A DNA stretch of 11,582 nt from Phycomyces blakesleeanus NRRL 1555(-) (lineage: Eukaryota; Mucoromycota; Mucoromycetes; Mucorales; Phycomycetaceae), in NCBI RefSeq assembly GCF_001638985.1, contig NW_017265181.1, positions 5,726 to 17,307 on the forward strand, read 5' to 3'. Positions 9,107 to 11,582 of this stretch are shown piece after piece (positions within the stretch are counted from its first letter, which is position 1; each line of letters starts with the position of its first letter). Both the position numbers and the translations under genes were made by a program. The notes under the pieces were generated by a model. It was not told the origin of the DNA and did no database searches. It worked only from the letters and a program-made list of their open reading frames with translations.

Positions 9107-9112
9107 TTTATT
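9107..9112 (-). terminator. poly(A) signal of the convergent gene
   Basis: Read on the minus strand, AATAAA overlaps the last base of the TAA stop of the 332-aa gene (stop at 9114-9112). A signal directly at the stop implies a very short 3' untranslated region and matches the arrangement seen in the facing gene. Confidence 0.5.
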
Positions 9113-10330
9113 TAATACCCGTCTCTAAGGGCCCACTGAGGAAATTTGGGGGTTATGTCATCTGGGACTGCTGTATTGGACACACTGGTGAAAACCCTCT
9201 CCTTCATTTGAGAAGCACTTGACCCCATTGCTTCAATAACGTACTCATCAACGAGTTTAATGAGAGTATTGAACTAAAATGATTTTGTTAATACTTCACT
9301 TTATATTTTTTATAATAAGACATAATTATTAATATAAAATAATATACCTCGTCACTTCTCCATCCTGGCCGAACAATCTTGACGATGCTCTTCGTGCGAT
9401 TCTCGAAGTCTTCATCTGCAGATTCTCCATCGGACATTGCTGCCATTTGCATCGTGAAGTCACAATCTCTCTTCATTTGTAGATCAATTGCTTCTTTGTT
9501 GTCTGTGTATGCAAGTAAATGGCGAGTATGATTCTAATAGTAGTTTTTTTGTATTAGTATTTTTAAAATTCTCAAAACTAAACTATATTATTTTGAAATT
9601 ATTTATTTAGAGATTACACTTACATCTCTGGCACGTCCTGCCCTTCTCGAACGAGTGTTTGTTGCTTTTATTTCCTCTTCGGTTTTTCTTGCTTTTGAAA
9701 CCCGGCTGGTGAAGTTTTTGTGCAGTCTTGCTCTCAAGTCTGCCTCTCTAAATCCCTCATGGGTAAACTTGCGCTTCAAGTTTTCAAGAAGTCGCACCAC
9801 CAACTCCTTGTTTGGCGACTTGTAAAAGAAAACATTTGTATTCCATCTGGGCTTACTCTCATTTGCCAGGATATCAGCTTGATTTCTTGTTTTCAGCTTG
9901 GGATCCCACATGAGATTACGAATATGGGCCTGATAGAATATATGAGAAAATACATTGATAAAATTTTGCACACGTTGATACTCACATAAACATCATTAGA
10001 GGCCTTATTGCTAAACTCAGACGGGGCGTTGAAGGCAGGCTGAGAAACATTAGCCATTGTATTGGTAGGGGAAACGAGGGGGGCTCTGCTTAAACTGTCA
10101 ATAGCAGTGATTGTTTCAGTGCTGCTGGTGGCAAGAACACCAATTCTGCTATTCATGTTTAGCAATGTATCTTCAACAGTGCCGATTTGTTCTTGTACAA
10201 TCGACATGTCAGCTGCCATGTTGGTTCCCATGGCTGTCATATTAGTTTTCAAAGTAGAAAGAATTTCCATCAATTGTTCGTTTGTAATCTCAACGGGACG
10301 AAGAGCAAGTTGACGTCTTTGAATAGCCAT
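9112..10330 (-). CDS. transposon accessory-type protein, 332 aa, four exons
   Basis: On the minus strand the exons are 10330-9986, 9929-9624, 9533-9348 and 9273-9112. Introns are 9985-9930 (56 nt), 9623-9534 (90 nt) and 9347-9274 (74 nt), all GT...AG and all phase 0, giving 115+102+62+53 residues with no internal stop. Residues 1-75 look like a coiled coil (EITNEQLMEILSTLK onward), followed by a Ser/Pro/Asn-rich linker. Residues 116-217 are strongly basic (RKFTHEGFREADLRARLHK, then TNTRSRRAGRARD) and could bind nucleic acid. An acidic MSDGESADEDFE patch (250-261) precedes RPGWRSDE (272-279). No catalytic motif, signal peptide or membrane segment is seen. I recall similar hypothetical proteins with a WRS motif in other fungi but cannot name the family. 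Its place tail-to-tail with an intact transposase, 139 bases away, suggests the second, DNA-binding or regulatory, product of a CACTA-type element; this is inference. It could instead be an unrelated neighbour. Confidence 0.75.
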
Positions 10331-11216
10331 TGTCTACAGAATATAATAAAAGGTAAAAATGTAACTGTTAATTTTAGATTACATTGTTATTGATGCTATT
10401 ATACAATTGAATTGAATTGAATTAAAAATAAATTATATCAAATTTACATACTTAAATTATTTGAAATAAAATGGGTTGATGTGTGTGTGTTTGAGTATGA
10501 GTGCAATAAGTAGCAAGAAAGCAGGAGAAAGAGTAAACAAATTGTATAAAACGTATGGTTTATATAGATATTCAGCATATCTTTGATATATAAGTCTCTA
10601 TTAATACTTCTTGTAATCACTGAGATGCAAATCGGCTTTCATACTGCTTTAGAACCCAATTGATCAAACCAGTCTAGTCTTTTGTTTCAAACGCACTTTT
10701 CTTTTTTCTTTTTTTTTCTTTTTTTGTTGTTGTTCCTGTTTCTCTTTTTTTTTGCTCTTTATATTTGCTATTGGTCTTTTCTTTGTTTCTCTATCTCTGC
10801 AACTTCTATTATATTTGCAAACTATTTGTGTAAGACATGTTCTTTCTAAAAAGTCTTCTTTATAGAAAATAAAAGAATTTATTTATTCTGTTGCCATAGA
10901 CACACTCTTCGTCGCTGTCTCCACCCATTTTTTTATTTTTTTATTAGTCTTTTTTTTTAATCTGCTTTTTTAAAGTACTTTTTTTATATAACTAAAAAGA
11001 ATTAGTTGTTTCAGTTGCCATAGACACTCGCCCTCTCTTTTCTTTTTACTTCTTTCTTTCTCTTTTACTCTTATACTTGCAAATGTTCCTGGTAAGACGC
11101 TTTTTTTCTTTATTTTTCTTTATTAGTAATTTCTTCAAATATAGCTGAGTAATAACAAGTGTTTCTGCTACCATAGTCACTCACGTATAGTTTCCTTCTG
11201 ATGCATCCTCTTCACA
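10331..11216. other. pyrimidine-rich divergent intergenic region
   Basis: The 886 bases between the - strand gene start (10330) and the + strand gene start (11217) contain no sustained open frame. 10340-10480 is AT-rich with GAATT microrepeats near 10406-10425. From about 10675 to 11160 the plus strand is largely T/C runs, as in many fungal promoter and leader regions. The stretch probably carries two divergent promoters. A tnp2-element end was looked for here and not found. Confidence 0.5.
10871..11180 (+). repeat. three imperfect copies of a CCATAG motif block
   Basis: TTGCCATAGACAC occurs at 10891 and 11015. A variant, CTACCATAGTCAC, occurs at 11168. The similarity of the first two copies extends upstream (AAAAGAATT a little before each), and GTAAGAC followed by a T/C run occurs near 10831 and 11092. 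The spacing (124 and 153 bases) suggests an old, degraded tandem duplication of about 130-150 bases, possibly with regulatory sites for the gene at 11217. Confidence 0.5.
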
Positions 11217-11582
11217 ATGGCCATCCGGATTAGCCAAGGTTAGTAAATATACTTCATACCATCATCTCATAAAAGTATCCTGATTTTTTCCTTTCTTTTT
11301 TATAGGACATATCACCAAAAATATTTTCTACAGCTAAACACGACCACCAACACGGTAATATTTTTATCTATTTATTTATTATATTTCTCTTTAATATTAA
11401 TCAAACTGAATCCAATTTTTACTATAGATGAACAACCCTCTCTAAAACATGCTATGAATCAAAAGCTTCTATCTCATGCTGCTGTCATTGACATGGTAAG
11501 ACTTTTTTTGTTCTTTTACTATCCTTATATGTATCATTATATTACTTATACTGTTTATTAATAAAAAAACTACCAGATACTA
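11217..11582 (+). CDS. partial unknown gene with very short exons
   Basis: The proposed exons are 11217-11238 (22 nt), 11334-11354 (21 nt), 11428-11495 (68 nt) and a new exon from 11577 that leaves the window. Donors are GTTAGT, GTAATA and GTAAGA. Acceptors are TACAG, TATAG and ACCAG after T-rich tracts. The frame closes through all joins and gives 37 residues (starting MAIRISQ, with a His-rich stretch KHDHQH) before the last intron. The obvious alternative acceptor at 11305 was rejected because it leads to a stop after ten codons. The protein is not recognised and too little is present to assign a role. It could be a further gene of the tnp2-type element or the first host gene to its right. 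Confidence 0.45.

Larger units (their letters stand above)
5617..10330 (+). mobile_element. tnp2/CACTA-type transposon body, right end not found
   Basis: The block holds an intact tnp2-type transposase gene (+, 5859-8972) and a convergent accessory-looking gene (-, 9112-10330). The left limit is proposed at 5617 because the 31-bp array stops there exactly at a unit boundary and the new sequence starts CACTGG, like CACTA-superfamily ends. A matching right terminus (ending ...CCAGTG) and a target duplication were not found up to 11582, so the element may extend past the window or the left end may be wrong. 10330 is the end of the last assigned gene, not a proven border. Confidence 0.5.

Noticed and set aside
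9129..9138. CACTGAGGAAA inside the partner gene as a transposon end like the left TIR
   Set aside because: It lies within the last coding exon of an intact gene, in a conserved-looking C-terminus, and lacks an inverted partner.
11306..11354. Use of the AG at 11305 as the first acceptor of the right-edge gene
   Set aside because: Joined to 11238 it reaches a TAA after ten codons; the acceptor at 11333 keeps the frame open through the next two exons.
5617..11582. A right terminus for the tnp2-type element
   Set aside because: I looked for an inverted partner of CACTGGAAAAATAAAAAAAT and for a return of the 31-bp array to the right of 10330 and saw neither. CAGTG at about 10117 is inside a coding exon.

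Overview
The window looks like nuclear DNA of a fungus, most likely an early-diverging (Mucoromycota/Mucorales-type) one. Intergenic DNA is very AT-rich, introns are short (56-130 nt, GT...AG), and the genes belong to transposase families that are abundant in such fungi. The lineage is inferred from gene content and base composition, not from a marker gene. No host housekeeping gene, rRNA, tRNA or CRISPR array is visible. Essentially the whole window is mobile DNA.

Layout, left to right. (1) 1-782 is AT-rich DNA that becomes a 31-bp minisatellite, clear from about 631. (2) 783-5270 is a complete but dead DNA transposon of the Plavaka/CACTA-like type. It has 21-bp terminal inverted repeats and a probable 2-bp TA target duplication. 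It carries a three-exon transposase pseudogene (1665-4982) broken by four in-frame stops and one frameshift. (3) 5273-5616 is the same 31-bp minisatellite again, same orientation, eleven units. Removing 783-5272 restores an exact 31-bp period across the junction, so the transposon inserted inside a pre-existing array. (4) About 5617-10330 is a second, apparently intact CACTA/tnp2-type element. It has a four-exon transposase gene on + (5859-8972, 944 aa) and a convergent four-exon gene on - (9112-10330, 332 aa) that looks like an accessory protein: coiled-coil N-terminus, basic middle, conserved-looking RPGWRSDE segment. Its left end may be the CACTGG at 5617, exactly where the array stops. No right end was found. 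(5) 10331-11216 is a pyrimidine-rich intergenic stretch with three imperfect copies of a short motif. It lies between the divergent starts of the - strand gene and (6) a partial gene starting at 11217 with two tiny exons, running off the window.

How the parts relate: the 5859-8972 transposase and its tail-to-tail neighbour probably form one autonomous element. The 783-5270 element can no longer make its own transposase. All exon models were built by hand from splice signals and reading-phase consistency. The phases close exactly in every model, which is strong internal support, but no transcript data were available.
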